Positions 13,467-26,421 of a DNA stretch of 64,000 nucleotides are shown in pieces. Location: positions 930,001 through 994,000 of the forward strand of contig JBANDB010000011.1 in assembly GCA_037576215.1 (NCBI GenBank), in the 5' to 3' direction. A program made the position numbers and the translations under genes. Positions within the stretch are counted from its first letter, which is position 1. Each line of letters starts with the position of its first letter. The DNA comes from Armillaria gallica. Taxonomy: Eukaryota > Basidiomycota > Agaricomycetes > Agaricales > Physalacriaceae. The notes beneath the pieces are model-generated. The model was not told where the DNA came from. It did no database searches and was given only the letters and a program-made list of their open reading frames with translations.

Positions 13467-16060
13467 TGCAGGTGAGAAGGAAGGCGTCAAATGGCCTGTG
13501 GCGACATTCCGTCGGTTTATAGATGGCGCTAAATTATTCACTTACTCGGGGTAAACAGCAGCACATCCTACTCAGTACTTCTTGACGCTTATATCTCAAC
13601 GCTTCAATACAAACTCCGGCGCTGTATTTCACCAACAGAAGCAGTCATGACGGCATCTGTCTCTTCCATAGTCTACGCCGACTTTGCTTCCATGAGGATG
13701 CCGTAAAAATTCATCAGATAATCTGATAACCGCGCAGAGAGATAGCATTGCCTATAGAGCCAAAGGAAGCGTTGCCGAGGTCAGTGCATTCTTTCCTGGC
13801 CATCATTTGATCTAGCGTTCTTGACGATTTCATAAATTATGAGGCCACGATATAACACAGGCTGCGGTGGAGGTTGATCGGGGTAGAGAGTGCATCGTGC
13901 AATTTCGTCTCCGGTCCCCAGCTTGCAGGTAAATTTCGATATTATTAGAAGTTGGGCACACGCTAGGATCCATAATAAAATGCTGGTCATAGTCCGTGAG
14001 AGTCGCAGGACTAAGGTTGTCGAGTTTGAAAGGAGTAAAAATCGCCCAGTGCAGTCGACCTTGTTCCGAGTCAGAAATGGCATGCGCAACCAATACTTTC
14101 TGCTCGCTTCGAACAATAAAATGAAATCGAGAAGTCGGATAAGATCAGTCCAATCCACATAGTGGCGTCATAGCGGCCCGCTCATCGGATCTGCTATAAA
14201 TACATGGTGAATCATCCACAAGATTAATCGCTCGTCTATCACAGAACCGGGACATCTATCTTCCGACTTACACCATAGCAAATCCGACTCCCGACCGCTG
14301 GTCCTCGACAATTGGGAAGGGACTTCATTTTTTGCGAAGGCTCTTGCGGATCTCAGAGAGACTTGAGGAAGGTATGTTGAACCGTCGTACTGGCATAGTT
14401 TTGAGTAAAATAGTTCGACTGGGAAAGAGACATGCGCTTTACTTTCTATCTCCCATGTGGGTGAGAGGCGTCTGAAACTGGAGAACGATGCAACATTTAT
14501 ACTCTTGCTGTTTGCGCCTTAGATCAGATTCCGAGAACTCAGCCTAGTGCCTTACTGAGTAGGTCGCATGGAAGATGATGTCAAATCGCATAGACAACGG
14601 AGTCTGAACGAGATGACCGATCTATCCCTTGACAATGACAAACGTACATTCTGTATGCGGAGCCTCGACTCCGGTGAAGGTGAATGCTGTATTGATATCC
14701 TGTCCTGCGAATTCGGTAGTGCGTAAGAGACTGCCGTGTATCTGATCCCATCGCCCTGTGTCTTCTTTCAGATGATTGAATCGCAGACTTTTTTAATTTG
14801 ATCTGATAAATCCTCGCTATAAAGTGCACGTTCGGCCAGGTGAACTCGGTTGTCGGGTCCATCGCCACATGTACTGCTGGGTTCGTAATGAGAAAAGGAC
14901 TCCACGATTCCATGGTCAATGATATTAGGGTCACTCGTCTAGGAGATTACGAAAAACTCCGGTAGCAATAGCGTGTTTCTCTCTAGGTTCCCGTCGCGTT
15001 GCCGGACTGAATGGATGTATGAAGGAAATGCCTTGCCGAAGATACGTGAAGTCAAGATGGGCTGCCTGTACTACGAAATTAGATACACTTCGATGGAAAA
15101 AATCGGACAGGTATGAACCCAAAATATACCTCTGTCAATTTCGGCTGTATGTGGCGATGGGGCCGTAGATAATAACGGTATGGGACGTTCCGAAGACTTT
15201 TCGTGGGCGGAGTTACCAGTACACGAAATAAATATTTGACAGATTCTGTACATCTCGTTATCCGGTTCATCTGGATTACAGGTGAGGAAAGGCATCAAAT
15301 AATCCGGGGAAATGCACGCACCTGATAGATCTGATTATTAGTTCATGTAACAGCTGCGAATGAGTCGTCTGGATGCCCACAGAAAACCTTCGTCGAGCGG
15401 TCATCTTCATGCGTACAGTGGTGATGCTTGCCGTCTGTCACTATATTTGAGGCGCAGATGTCACTATTCTGGCGGACCTTCCGGTGGCATTTTAGTGCAG
15501 GAACGTTAGGGTTGATGCAACTGAGTTCAGCAGCGGCTATGCCTGAAACCATTCAACAATGGGCTTACCATAATGCGGGTAGAGGTTCCCCACAACACGA
15601 ACCATTTGAGTTAATAATTAAAATTCCTCGGTGATTATGGCGACGTTCCAAGCTGAAGCAAGGTTCAGAAGAAGCAGCTATCACGGGGATGACGAGAGCC
15701 ACAGAGGACTACTATCATTGATCCTTCGACATCGTAGACGGGTGGCCGTGGTTGTGGTTGGCCATCAAGAAGGAATATGAAATTGCCTTCCACTTTCGAA
15801 CAAGCTATGCCGGCGGCACTCAATGGCGGCGTCGCGACTGGGCTCTTTCTGGTATCATTCCCACTCGAATGGCGGATGCTTGACATATATCCTTGACCGT
15901 AGATTATAATGTACGATACTTGAACTTGAGTGCGCATAATGAACTGGGCTGCATTAACCTAGAGATTAATAGTAGCAACTGTGACATAAGTTATAACAGT
16001 GGTTAGAAACTGACACTCTCTATCGATAAGTAATTTCAGTAGATCACTAGCCAACCATGA
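13467..16060. repeat. decayed companion block X/Y, copy 3
   Basis: On the minus strand, 15300-14930 gives pieces such as IFWVHTCPIFSIEVYLIS and YLRQGISFIHPFSP. Near 14920-14600 are TMESWSPFLITNPAVHVAMD and RWDQIHGSLL. The same pieces appear in the same order at 36660-36200, so they derive from one unidentified protein-coding gene (X). The part at 15330-15930 is related to 2790-3010 and 36640-36760. Upstream sequence 13470-13780 resembles 18140-18450. Frames change repeatedly and no intact ORF remains. I could not assign X to a known family. Confidence 0.5.
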
Positions 16061-18092
16061 ATAATATATTATATCAAAGGGATAAAGTCGAGCCAATTTC
16101 CTCTCAAACTTAACAATATGAGGCTCCCCTGGAGTGATCCATTTCATCGTCGACAGAGCTGATGTGCGGAAGCGGGATGTTAACTTTGTCCTGAAACACG
16201 GGCTGAGTGAGAACATGTTGAAATTGACGTAGTATCTACGTACCGTATCATCCGTATTACCTTCAGAAGTGTCAGGGGTTATCCGGAGGACAATAGGCGG
16301 TGAACTCGCTCCACCCTCTGTGGTCTGATTGGACAAATGATGCTTGATTCGGGAATTGAGCCTATCAAAGGTAAGCAGCACGCAGACGTCTCAAGAACAT
16401 GATTGTACATAGCAAGCAGCGAATTGATATATACTATGAAATTGTTTGTTATCCATTATCGGCCGGCGATGAATGAGACTGACACTTGGATACAGCGAAA
16501 TGAATTCCGATGAATACCAGAGAGTCCGGCATCAGGATATACTGTGAAAATTGATGAGATCCTGCGATGAGCCAAGTTAAAATGCACATGAAACAAACCG
16601 CGATGACAGTGCCTAGTGAAATTGCACTATGGTCCCTTTGATTAGTAAAACACCGGTCAGATCAAAACAGATAATTCAACCTGGTAGCTAGACCTGATAT
16701 GAGGACCAGCCGCATCAGACGGAGAAGTATGTTTGCCGTACTAGTGCGAGTACTTGTATGAGCAAGCATTCAAATGTTGAAGGAAGGAAGCAACACACGT
16801 AGGGACAATTATTTCCCTCTTGCACTTGTACAGATAGTAATGCATGAACGGGGCCATAATCAAATCCACTGCAGTCATTGTGGAGAAAATCATGTAAACC
16901 GATTGCTTTGCTGTGTAAGTATCCCCAGTCTTCCAGAGTATGAACACTACATACTTTGATGTTGGAGACGGATAAGAGATTTGGTATGGTACTCCTGTCA
17001 AGGATTATCCTATACGGTCCTGGTTCATGAAGCTACAAAGGTTTGCTTACATTTCATAAATGGAATCTGTAGCTTTTTTGGTAAGCGAAGTCACAACTAG
17101 CAAATTCATTAGTATGTATGTAGGGCGATGGCTAAACGAAACATAATCAGACAACTGTGAGTACAAGACAGGCAGGACAATGTTATTACCGGTTGAGAAT
17201 GCCACGGTCACAAACTGTTCAATAGTAAGAGAGAGAGCACGTCGTATGACGCTCGATTATTACTTACGACAAACCAAGGGAGAACTTTATGAAAACATCG
17301 TCCAACTATGGCAAAATATGCAATGGCCATATGAACTTTGATAATCCGAAACTACGAACCTTGCCATATTCTGATGGCATATAGCCTAGCAGTAAGCCTT
17401 AAGTAATCGCTTCCAAGTTCAGAATGACTGTGTGGCTCGTACCATTGAACACACATGATAATCAAGTTCTAGCAGAGACAGCATCAAGATGAAGAAGTGC
17501 AAAAGCGCCATGAGACCCACAACCAGATATAACTGCCACTGAGCATTCTATTAGCAATATTTATCAGTGTGATGTGAGGCAATCACCTTCATGCTCCTGT
17601 AGCAACAAAACGAACATCAATGTGATTGTCTCATGTCTGCACCTGAGGACATACCACAAAAGAGTTTCTAGTGGACCACTTAGATTCCCAAACATTGTAA
17701 TCAGATAATAATATAGTGCATGTGTGCTCCAGGTGGCATGAAGAGTGTTGAGGACCCTGTCACAAAATCCTATAGTGAATCTTTACGAATGAAATTCATG
17801 AATGAACAAACCAAAGCATCGCTACCTGTCACGCAGGCTTTAGCATGATTCCAACTTCGAAAGGATAATAACATACAGAATACCGGTAAACCCACCAGTC
17901 GTTAGGGTATCTTTTATAGTAGATGACAAGCTGTAGATTTGATGTTCCATAGAAACTACCGGGCAAATGAGTGAAGAAGAATTTCCCCAAGTATGGAAGA
18001 CGGCCTACATGGCGGCTATGATAGAACCAATGAAGCAAGGACCAAATGTATTAGCAATGGAAAGAAGTACAACCGATAGCTGCGAAGAAATC
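16061..18092 (-). pseudogene. DUF6534-family membrane protein, decayed copy 5 (start codon lost)
   Basis: The N-terminal exon is recognisable near 18092-18010 (ISSQLSVVLL, then FGPCFIGSIIAAM), but the expected ATG reads ATT. The second exon near 17960-17870 reads FYGTSNLQLVIYYKRYPNDW. C-terminal pieces at 16380-16070 include LLTFDRLNSRIKHHLSNQTT, DTSEGNTDDTVR and a last exon ending in SALSTMKW. The gene thus follows family order over about 2.0 kb. Several internal stops and frame changes are present. Loss of the initiator codon, together with frame damage, indicates long-standing non-function. Confidence 0.76.
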
Positions 18093-18532
18093 GTGGGTGG
18101 CAAAGAAGTTGCAGATCAACCCCTGCGAGGTAGCTGATATATGTGTGAGCTGACCAATCACACAGCACAGAGGGCACCTGATCAGCAAGGTGCTGGGAGT
18201 CGTTGGCACCTTGACTGAGTCCCAGCAATCTGGATCTCTATAACGAACAGAAGGTCCACTACTGATGTTCACGAGTCTAAAACAGGGCCAACTGACATCA
18301 GATACAGATATGATGAGGGCACGGGCATTGAAAAACAAGTATCGTACTTATCTATGCCCATCTCTCTTTTATGAAGGAGGCAGTGAAAATTCGCACCGTA
18401 TCATTTTGCCTATAGAACCGATTGAATATTTGACGCCGACAGATTCTTTCTTTGTCGGTATCTGTGTTTTCATCTATTATTGATGAGTAGTTCACGAACT
18501 GGCATGATGCTGCAAACACAGCAGAGGTAGTA
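18093..18532. other. upstream remnant of DUF6534 copy 5, cut by Helitron insertion
   Basis: This stretch resembles the upstream regions of DUF6534 copies 2 and 4: for example AATTC...CATTTTGCCTATAGAACCGA at 18388-18421 is close to a segment near 13705-13760. No ORF is supported. The block ends at an A immediately before the TC that starts the first Helitron, so the rest of the companion block was probably displaced. Confidence 0.5.
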
Positions 18533-19415
18533 TCTATATAATAAGACAGGTAGCGAAGATGACATAATAAGGCGGACTTTCAATTTCCGGCCATTGCCAG
18601 ACCACGGCCTATTCCGGCTGAGTTTGAACTTCACCATGCTGCTATGGTGCGGTTCAAGCCTGCCCCCTTTCCTTCTTACCCTCTGCTCTGTTCCATTCTC
18701 CCCTTCACAGTGTACCATCTCAAGCAAGCATTAGAGCCTTTTTACATATAATAAGGACTTTTGGAATCTCTCACAGTACTGTCTATCAATAATTGATTGA
18801 AGCTCTTTGTTTCTGATTTTTCTGCAGGTGCCTTTGCCTCTTCCTTACACAGTGTTGCTACTATTTCCACCTCTCCATACCCTGTGATGTGTGTACCACT
18901 CTTATTTTTCTAAGATTTATGCTCACAGCTTTCTTTTTAAATTTTGATAGGTCTCCATCTACTCCTACCAGAGAGAATGATCATTTTGATTTTCCAGCTC
19001 CAGTTACACCAGAGCAGAATTGTCATGCAGAACGGGAGCAGGATCGTCTTCAGCGTCTTCAGATGACCTCCCCCTCTAATCATCGTGGTCGATCACCACA
19101 TCCAGGTCCTGATCCTGATATTGAACTTCCGCGTTTTAATATACCACCTGAGACCCATATTTCATCTCAGTTAGATCATCCACGTGAACATCCCATGCCT
19201 GTAGTACCAACTCTTCCTGTTTTTCCCACCAGAGGTAGACATCGTAGACAATTATGTGGTGGTGCTCCTGAAGGACAGTCATCTGTGTTTGATAGTACTT
19301 CTGTTCCACAGCTTCCTGTAGGTCCACAGGGCCAAGGACATGGTGGTGGTCGAGGACATGGGCGAGGGAGAGCTATTGAAATTCATCCTCCACACACTGA
19401 GCCACCACAAAATAT

Positions 19416-19680
19416 CACTGCATGATGGCTTCAATAAATGAGGCTTAAATATCAAGTTTGAAAGATATTTATTTTTATCATATTTGAGCCTAAAATAGGT
19501 AAAAGCTTTTTCTAGTATCTTTTCTATATTTGTGAAAATTGCCTCAAAACTACATAAAATCTCAAATATTGAGAAGATATTCAAGTTATTTCTTCAATAT
19601 ATTAGACAAGAAAATGACTGAAAATATATATTGTTCAAATTTAATATTTAAGGCTCAATTATTGAGACCATCATGCAGTG
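19416..19680. mobile_element. CACTA-like MITE inside the Helitron gene
   Basis: The 265 bp AT-rich element starts CACTGCATGATGG and ends with its reverse complement CCATCATGCAGTG. The inverted repeats continue with few mismatches for about 36 bp, through TCAATAA and CTTAAATAT. It is flanked by TAT on both sides, a 3-bp target duplication. CACTG ends and a 3-bp duplication are the hallmarks of the CACTA/EnSpm superfamily. Removing the element plus one TAT joins the Helitron reading frame exactly (PPQNI to DRITSAEHR), which proves the boundaries. It has no coding capacity, so it must have been moved by a transposase made elsewhere. Confidence 0.88.
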
Positions 19681-22600
19681 TATTGATCGAATAACTTCTG
19701 CTGAGCATCGCCAGCAATCACCCTCACCTACAAGAGAGTCACCACCTCTACAGCCACCTTTACCTCTACCACATCAACATCAACCACCACATGCTATTCC
19801 TGTACAACTTCCTCTGGCAAGACGTCCATATGCTGAGGTGCATTCTCAGTATAATATTGGAAGTAGAAAGTATGTTTGTGAACATTGTAAGGCATTACAT
19901 TGGCATGAGGAATGACTTAAGAATAAGTCAAAAACTACACCACATTTTGGGATGTGCTGTCTACAAGGGCAGGTCAAATTACCTCCTCTTCTTCCTGCTC
20001 CTGCCATTCTTCAAAATCTTCTTTGTGGCAACAATCCATTATCAAAAGCCTTCTTACAAGATATCAGGCAGTATAATGCAGCATTGGCATTTACATCCTT
20101 AGCTGTAAAGGTTGATGAGGCAATTACCAATTCTTCAGGACCATACTGCTTCCGTATATCTGGCGAGCTTCATCATCAGATGGGATCCCTGCTGCCTCAG
20201 GAAGAAGGGAAATTGTCTTATGCACAGCTGTATATACATGATCCAGTAGAGGCATTGAGTATGTGCAATTGTCGCAATCCTAACCTAAATCCTGAAATCA
20301 TGTCCCAATTACAGGATTTAATGCAGGATGTAAATCCATATGTTGCTTTATATTGACATACATATCTCATTATGAAAGACAAACCCCGTGAAGAGTATCC
20401 GAATATTGAAGTGCGATTGCATGTGGGTGATGGAACTGATGGGCAACGATATAATCTTCCAACAGTAGATGAGTTGGCTGCTATTATTCCTGGAGATGGA
20501 TCTGAGCCTGTTCAAAATGATCGAGATATTGTTTTACGTATGCATGATCATTCTCTCAAGCGCATTAGTCAACTTCATCCAAGTTATCAATCTCTTCATT
20601 ATATTCTCCTTTTTCCATATGGAGAATTGGGTTGGAATATACATATGCTCCTGGAAGAGACTGAAACAAGTGAACATAGAGAAAATAAAAGGGTTACTCA
20701 ACATATGTATTATGCCTACCGTCTACATGATCGTCCAATATTTGAACCAAATGCACCATTATATAGAGGAGGATGGCTCTACCAGCAGTATATTGTAGAT
20801 GCATGGGCATCAATTGAACAAAATAATCTTAACTGGGTTCGGAATAATCAGAAAACTATTTGTGCCGATCTGTATAAAGGATTGGTTGATGCAACGACCA
20901 ATGCAGATGGATTGGAAAACTCTGGCCAGCGTATTGTCTTACCATCATCACATACTGGAAGTCCACATGCAATGTACCAGCTGTACCAAGACTCTATGGC
21001 AATCTGTAGAGCCTTACAGAAGCCAGATATCTTTCTTACAATGACAGCAAACCCACAGTGGCCAGAAATTGTAGAGGCTCTGAAGTGTACAGATGGACCA
21101 GATCAGAAGGTGGAGGATCGACCAGATATTGTGGCCAGGGTCTTCCAGTTGAAGAAGGAGGCTTTACTGGATGAAATCAAGAAGGGTGGAATATTTGAAA
21201 AAGTCAGAGCTATGGTGCATACTATTGAATTTCAGAAGCGTGGACTCCCTCATATGCATCTTTTGATTTTTCTGGATCCTGAAGACAAGATTCGCACACC
21301 TGCTGATGCTGATTCAGTCTCATGTGCTCAGATTCCTGATCCTATTACTCAACCAATTCTTTATGAGATTGTCACCAGATGCATGGTTCATGGTCCATGT
21401 GATCATCGCTGCAAGAAGGCTGATGGTCACTGTTCAAAGAACTTTCCAAAAGACTTCAATGAGCACACTGAATTCACCACTGATGGATATCCCAATTTGG
21501 CACGTCCTAACAATGGTCGTGAGTATGTTAAAATGCATGGTGAAACCCGTACTGTCTATACCAACTGTGATATTGTCCCATACAATCCTTATCTCAGTGC
21601 AAAATATAACTGTCACATCAATGTGGAGGTTTGTGTTTCTGTCAAGGCTATCAAATATATCCATAAATACATCTACAAGGGCCATGATAGGACTACATTA
21701 GAGGTTCAGGATCATGATGAGATTAAGGAGTTTCTGGATGCACGCTACATCTCTGCTATTGAATCATGCTGGAGAATCTTTTCATTTCAGCTACATCAGG
21801 AGGAGCCAAATGTTGTCCGTCTTCAGGTCCATCTCCCTGATGAACAGCTTATCACATATGATGAGAATGACAGTCCAGAAGAGGTGTTAGCAGCTGCAGA
21901 GGCAAAGACAACTACTCTGTTACAATGGTTTGATCTCAACAAAAGAGATCCCAGTGCACATCAGTATCTGTATCAAGACATTCCTGCCCACTATACCTGG
22001 AACAGGAGCAAGAAACGCTGGAATCCATGTCAAAGATACACAACTATTGGTGTTACCATTGGCCAAATGTATCAGGCTGCCCCCTCATCTGGTGAGCGGT
22101 TCTATCTGTGGCTTCTTTTGACTGCTGTTACCGGTGCTCAATCCTTCCAACACTTACACACTGTCAACAATGTGGAGTGTGCTACTTTTAAAGAAGCATG
22201 CATTGCTATGGGATTGCTGGAAAATGATAATGAATAGAGACACAATGCTTACAGGAGGCAGCTATTATGCAGTCAGGAGCACAGCTATGATCACTATTTG
22301 TGACCCTTCTTCTCTTCTGCCAGCCAGCAAAGCCAGATGAGCTGTGGGAGGAGTTCAAGGAGAACATTTGTGATGATTTGGCATATAAGCTCTGTCAACG
22401 TGATGTTCCAAATCCAACAGATGCTCAGCTCTATGATTTTGGTCTCCATCTTATCAATAAGCTTCTTCAATCTCATGGTCATCGTCTCTCTGAGTGGACT
22501 GAGATGCCAGCCTCTACCATGGACTGGGCTGCTTATGAAGATAACCCTCTTCTGGCTGCACAGCTGGCCTATAATATCCCATCTCTGCAGCAATTAGTTG

Positions 22601-23047
22601 CTAACAATCTTCAAACATTCAATGAAGAGCAAAAGACTGCTTATAATACTGTGTTTGACTCCGCTATGAATGAACGAGGGAAATTGGTATTTCTGCATAG
22701 TGCTGGAGGTGGTGGAAAGACTTTTGTGTGCAATACTATTGCTGCTGCTGTTCGTGCTGAAGGAAAGATTGCATTGACCTGTGCCTCCTCCGGTATATCA
22801 GCAATTCTCTTAGTTGGAGGGCATACCAGCCACAGCACCTTCAAAATTCCAATTCCCTCACGTGACGATACAACATGCAGTATTCGTAGAGGGACTCACT
22901 TAGCTGAACTTCTTTGTAGAACTTCTCTCATCATTTGGGATGAGGTTCCTATGCAGAACCGACATGATATTGAGACTGTTGATTGTACTCTTTGTGATGT
23001 CTGTAATAAGGATGTTCCTTTTGGTGGAAAAACTGTACTTTTTGGTG

Positions 23048-23103
23048 GTATGTGTTCTTACTCTGAATCACTATAGATTGTCATTTCTGATTATTTATTT
23101 TAG
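23048..23103 (+). other. spliceosomal intron in RepHel helicase domain
   Basis: Donor GTATGT and acceptor TTTTAG flank 56 bases. Removal joins VLFGG with DFCQTLPVVS, a helicase motif that is otherwise cut. Length and sites are typical of basidiomycete introns. Confidence 0.9.
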
Positions 23104-24216
23104 GAGACTTTTGTCAGACATTGCCAGTTGTTTCACAAGGATCATGGGAGCAGATTGTTGCAGCTTCATTTCGCCATTCACCTTTATGGCCTCACATTGA
23201 AGTCATTCATTTAAAGAAAAACATGCGCCTGGATCAGACTCCTGAAAATGTAGAGTTTGCCCATTGGCTACTTACTGTTGGTGCAGGTGAAGGACTTACT
23301 GATGATTGTACTATCACTCTTCCTGCTTCTATGCATCTGGCCAACAATTCACTCTCTGAACTCATTGAATATATTTATCCAAACATTCAAGCTGGCCACT
23401 TCCAAGACTGCTTCTTTTTAGAACAAACAATTCTCTCTGGATGCAATGATGATGTTGATGAAATCAATCAACAGGTTCTGGATATGTTTCCAGGACAAGA
23501 GACAGTTTATTGGAGTACAGACAAGACAATAGAGGAAGAGTTGGATGATCCTGCTACTCTTTATCCAGTGGAGTTTCTTCAAACTTTCAATGCCTCTGGA
23601 TTGCCACGTGCAAAGCTGGCTCTCAAAGTTGGATGTCCTCTTATGCTTCTCCGCAATCTGGATCCAGCAAATGGCTTATGCAATGGGACATGGATGATTC
23701 CCCCATGTTTCCATCCTCATGTATTAGAATGTTGTCTTCTCAGTGGTAATAATGCAGGCAAGACTGTTTTCATCCCATGCATCACAATCAATGCAGATAC
23801 AGCTGAACTTCCTATTGCATTTTCACGTCGTCAATTTCCAGTCAGGTTGGCTTTTGCAATGACAATCAACAAGTCTCAAGGACAGTCAGTTACTTATGTT
23901 GGATTAGATTTACGTACTCCTGTTTTTTCTCATGGACAACTGTATGTAGCACTTAGCCGTTGCACTTCTGGACAACAGATTCGAGTTCTCTTTCCAGATA
24001 CAGACAAAGGTACAAATACTTTGAATATTGTATACCCTGAGGCTCTATTACATTGATAATAGATATTTGTTTCTGAACTAATAACTGACACTCCCAAGTA
24101 ATAAGCTGGGTTTGGGGTGGGCCCCAACAAGCCAAAGTCCCATGTTGTAGTCAGGTTGCTGGGACCTGAGGTACGAGGGTCCGGCAATCGTGACGAAGAC
24201 ACAGGGCACAAGCTTG

Positions 24217-26421
24217 TCTATATATTAATACAGGTGGACCACAGCCACACAATTTACTTATGTAAAATTAGCGGACTTTGAAATCTCCGGCCATTGCCAT
24301 CCCCTGGCATAATCCGGCTGAGTTTCAATTATGTTGCACTGCTATCACTGACTCTCTACAGTGCCATGCACGGCAATGAGTGCTGCTGCCTCTGCATATA
24401 GTGTTCCATCCCCACATAGCAAATGATTGGGGCATGTCCAGCACCCAGTATTCACCTGACAAGATGCTGTAGCCTCCAAAGCAAGTATCAAACAATGAGC
24501 ATTGAGCAACAAGTGAATAACAAGCATCAAATGAAAAATTAGCAGGTAGGATTAGGGGCCAGGAGACCATTCAAGGACAGGTAATGCATATACATGCACT
24601 GACTATGCTATAATTTGCTTATTATGAGGCTTTGGCAAGGCTCAAGCCTTTTCTCAACAAGTAGAAATTGCAAGAAGACTAATGATTCATGTAAGAATAC
24701 ATGCTATGCTCAGCTTTTCTCTGTTCATGTAGAGCAATATGGTGATGATATTACCCATAAAAATACTGTATAATTTTGACTGTTAACCATGAAGTGAAGC
24801 TCACAGTAAATCATAACATGTAAAAAGCCCTTTTGAGAGGTAGTATCAGCCTAATTTGGAAACTTTTTACAGCTGGCTGGCACTGGAGACACCAATATGC
24901 AACTAATATGGTAATTTACATCATATTTCAGTGAATGAAGCTATGACAATTTGGTCATGAAGCATAATGTGTAACACCCCATGAAGCTACAGTTGAAATT
25001 GTACAGTATGTGCTATGCCATGCTATGCTGTGAGATGTAAGTAAGGCAAGAAATACAAGAAATACAGAATAGCTCACCTCAGCTTTTCTCTGTCCATGTA
25101 GAGCAACAAGCCAAGGTGACAAGTACAAATTACAAGATATATATACTGTACAATTTTGACCATTAATTTATACAAGGCATAATATGACCCTGTGAAGTGA
25201 AGCTCCCAGTAATTCATAACACATAACAAGCCCTTTTGAGAGGTGGTATCAGCCCAATTTGGAAACTTTTTGCAGCCAACTGGCACCAGAGACACTATAT
25301 ATGGCAATTTTGCATCATATTTTTTTTTAGTGAAACAATTTAGTCATAAAGCATAATATGTGTCACCTCATGAAGCTATGGTCGAAATCATATAGTATTA
25401 CTCTGAAGTCCAAGGAAGCAAGGGAATGTAAGTACTGACTAAAACATGGAAATGAACTAACAGTTATAATATCCAAGAAGTGGATTGTTGCAATGACAAG
25501 CCAGAAGATGGAATAACAGCATGTGAGATGACTATGCTCCAGAGGGCTTGGACTTCAATGATTCAGCTATCATATGACCCAGTTAGTATGTCATAAATGG
25601 CCCTTGCCATCCTATAGTGCAGGCCAGGTGAGTTTCAATGTTGCTGCCTCCATCAAGCCTCTACTCTCCCCACAGCACATCATTGGCATGACTGGCTCCT
25701 AACTGAGCTTCAACTTAGACTATTTATCTATGCTATAGCAATAAAGTGAGTACTGTAGTATTTCAACCATATCTTCACATAATGCATAATGGGAGTCCAT
25801 TATGTGGAGATTGGCAAACTTTGTAACACATAACAGGCCTATTTGGTGCCTTTAATTACTCAATATAGCAGCAAATTTTCAGTCCAGCATACACTGGACT
25901 GCCTATTAAGATAGATGATATCATAATGAAGATGTGACTGGATGAAGATGTGTATAACATGTAACACCCCATGAAGATATAGTCAAAATACTACAGTATC
26001 AAGCAATGAGCAATGAACATTGAATGTTGATAGATGTAAGTCTTATAGAATTTATCAGACCCCAAATGATGACCATGTCAGATATCTGAGTCAGGAACAT
26101 AAGAACCAGAATACATATCTCTCCCTCTCTCCTGCCAGTAGTGACAGCTATTAAAAATGATCACCCAAGTCATGGGAGTCCCTACCAATCCAATACATGG
26201 CTTACAGAAGTAACAGAACAAAGCTTTATAGTACTCATAAAAAGCATTTTGCTTCATTGCAGTGACTTCAAAGAAATAACAGAAATTCAACAAGATATTA
26301 TAGTAATAAGCCAGGTTTGGGGCAGGCCCCAACAAGCTGAAGTCCCATGTCGCAGTCAGGTTGCCGAGACCCGAGGTATGAGGGTCCGGCAATTGTGACA
26401 AAGACACGGGGCATAGGCTTG
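24217..26421 (+). mobile_element. Helitron 2, non-autonomous, directly adjoining Helitron 1
   Basis: It starts TCTATATATTAATACAGG right after the CTTG end of Helitron 1 and ends GGCATAGGCTTG before host TCACAG. Its 5' end matches Helitron 1 (shared GCGGACTTT and CCGGCCATTGCCA), and its 3' 115 bp match 24093-24216 with scattered transitions. No protein-coding signal is present in its 2.2 kb. The interior has an AT-rich tandem duplication. The element was probably mobilised by a RepHel of the neighbouring type. The arrangement fits Helitrons inserting at the end of an earlier Helitron or read-through of a terminus. Confidence 0.78.
24709..25447. repeat. 369-bp tandem duplication inside Helitron 2
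   Basis: Two units start CTCAGCTTTTCTCTG at 24709 and 25078. They share the blocks GCCCTTTTGAGAGGTRGTAT and TTTGGAAACTTTTT and the tail AAGCATAATRTG...CATGAAGCTA, with many substitutions and small gaps. A third, much weaker relative covers about 25790-26000 (AACACATAACAGGCC, then GTAACACCCCATGAAG). No coding function is apparent. Confidence 0.75.

Larger units (their letters stand above)
18889..24056 (+). pseudogene. Helitron RepHel protein (HUH replication initiator plus Pif1-like helicase), broken
   Basis: The frame can be followed from about 18951 (after a TTTTGATAG acceptor) to TGA at 24054. A Pro/Arg/Gly-rich N-terminus leads to a conserved region at 19950-20350 (CCLQGQVKLPPLLPAP, FRISGELHHQMGSLLP). 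The Helitron-like N domain follows, with the HUH motif RGLPHMHLL near 21240 and the two-tyrosine motif IKYIHKYIYKG near 21645-21680. The helicase has Walker A SAGGGGKT near 22700, Walker B LIIWDEVPM near 22930, and a late INKSQGQSV motif near 23870. A 56-bp intron (23048-23103) joins FGG to DFCQTLP. Damage: a MITE at 19416-19680, TGA at 19913, 20354 and 22288, TAG at 22235 and a 2-base frameshift near 22240. Residues are otherwise well conserved, so inactivation is fairly recent. The 5' exon(s) are unresolved. Confidence 0.9.
18533..24216 (+). mobile_element. Helitron 1 (autonomous type, now broken)
   Basis: The left end starts TCTATATAATAAGACAGG after a host A. The right end finishes GCTTG, immediately followed by the TCTATATATTAATACAGG start of a second Helitron. 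The two elements share the first roughly 100 bases (including GCGGACTTT and CCGGCCATTGCCA) and the last roughly 115 bases (24093-24216 versus 26307-26421). That mutual agreement defines both ends. Near the 3' end a TTGGGG/CCCCAA stem (around 24112-24128) could form the usual terminal hairpin. The final CTTG departs from the classical CTRR. Insertion between A and T, no target duplication and an internal RepHel gene fit rolling-circle Helitrons. Confidence 0.82.
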
